64,000 nt of DNA. Origin: Sutterella sp. Its GTDB lineage: Bacteria; Pseudomonadota; Gammaproteobacteria; Burkholderiales; Burkholderiaceae_F. A program made the translations under genes and the position numbers. Below, piece by piece: positions 63,773-64,000 of this stretch. The stretch spans positions 1-64,000 of the forward strand of contig DYBN01000019.1 of assembly GCA_019418605.1 (NCBI GenBank), read 5' to 3'. The notes beneath the pieces are model-generated. The model did not search any database and had not been told where the DNA came from. It worked only from the letters and a program-made list of their open reading frames with translations. Every line of letters begins with the position of its first letter. Positions within the stretch are counted from its first letter, which is position 1.

Positions 63773-64000
63773 GTCGGATCCTTGAAGTCGGATTGATGTT
63801 GGAATTTTTTTATTGGTAAAAGATGAGCACGGGCGCAGCTTCCTCGGATAAAAATCGGGCCGTCCGCAGACGGCGCAACGTGCGAAAAAACGGAAAGCTT
63901 CGCTCTTAAAACTCGTATTGTAGGGAGCACGGAGAAAAGATGGAAAGGAGGCCTTGCTTTTGCGTGCGGGCAAGGACGGCGCGTGAAGCGGTGAAAGAAT

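Overview
The window reads as a chromosomal segment of a GC-rich (about 60-67 % in sampled lines) Gram-negative bacterium, most likely a betaproteobacterium of the Burkholderiales and plausibly a gut anaerobe of the Sutterellaceae type. The reasons are the bamD / rluD-pgeF neighbourhood, a trimeric-porin gene, many secreted flavin- or heme-based anaerobic reductases, a 2-hydroxyacyl-CoA dehydratase-type operon and rpsO-pnp-tpiA-secG housekeeping blocks. Taxonomy is inferred from gene content only. All motif, composition and pairing statements are by eye; no search or folding was run.

Layout. 0.2-2.4 kb: two-component regulator and sensor kinase. 2.5-8.1 kb (minus): a cupin, then a five-gene operon of two HgdB/BcrC-like dehydratase subunits, their ATP-dependent activase, an unrecognised Cys-cluster protein and a CooC-like ATPase. 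8.4-12.1 kb: exported FAD reductase, divergent Crp/Fnr regulator, porin. 12.5-17.9 kb: smpB, nudix hydrolase, bamD, rluD, pgeF, rimO. 18.3-21.1 kb: an octaheme NrfA-like cytochrome c with a structured leader, followed by ccmI. 21.3-31.0 kb: transporters, a YgbA-type protein, a DUF748/AsmA-like envelope protein, a methyltransferase, leuA, a TDT-family transporter. 31.3-36.0 kb: rpsO, pnp, tpiA, secG and a duplicated tRNA-Leu/tRNA-Gln pair. 36.6-37.8 kb: gltS.

38.2-48.1 kb is the accessory highlight. A 1,647-residue exonuclease-RecQ-UvrD fusion (minus) is divergent from a four-gene operon whose composition falls to about 40 % GC. The operon encodes a four-TM coiled-coil protein, a one-TM protein with a periplasmic vWA-like domain, a four-TM MotA/ExbB/ZorA-like channel subunit with a long coiled-coil tail, and a one-TM MotB/ExbD/ZorB-like stator subunit. 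I infer a membrane ion-channel machine, possibly a Zorya-like anti-phage system in a new arrangement. GC returns to host level exactly at the following threonine-aldolase gene.

48.1-64.0 kb: threonine aldolase-like enzyme, metNIQ methionine importer with an M20 amidohydrolase, a FAD oxidoreductase beside a NitT/Tau-type ABC importer, an HxlR regulator, queH, and an iron/phosphonate-type ABC importer at the right edge.
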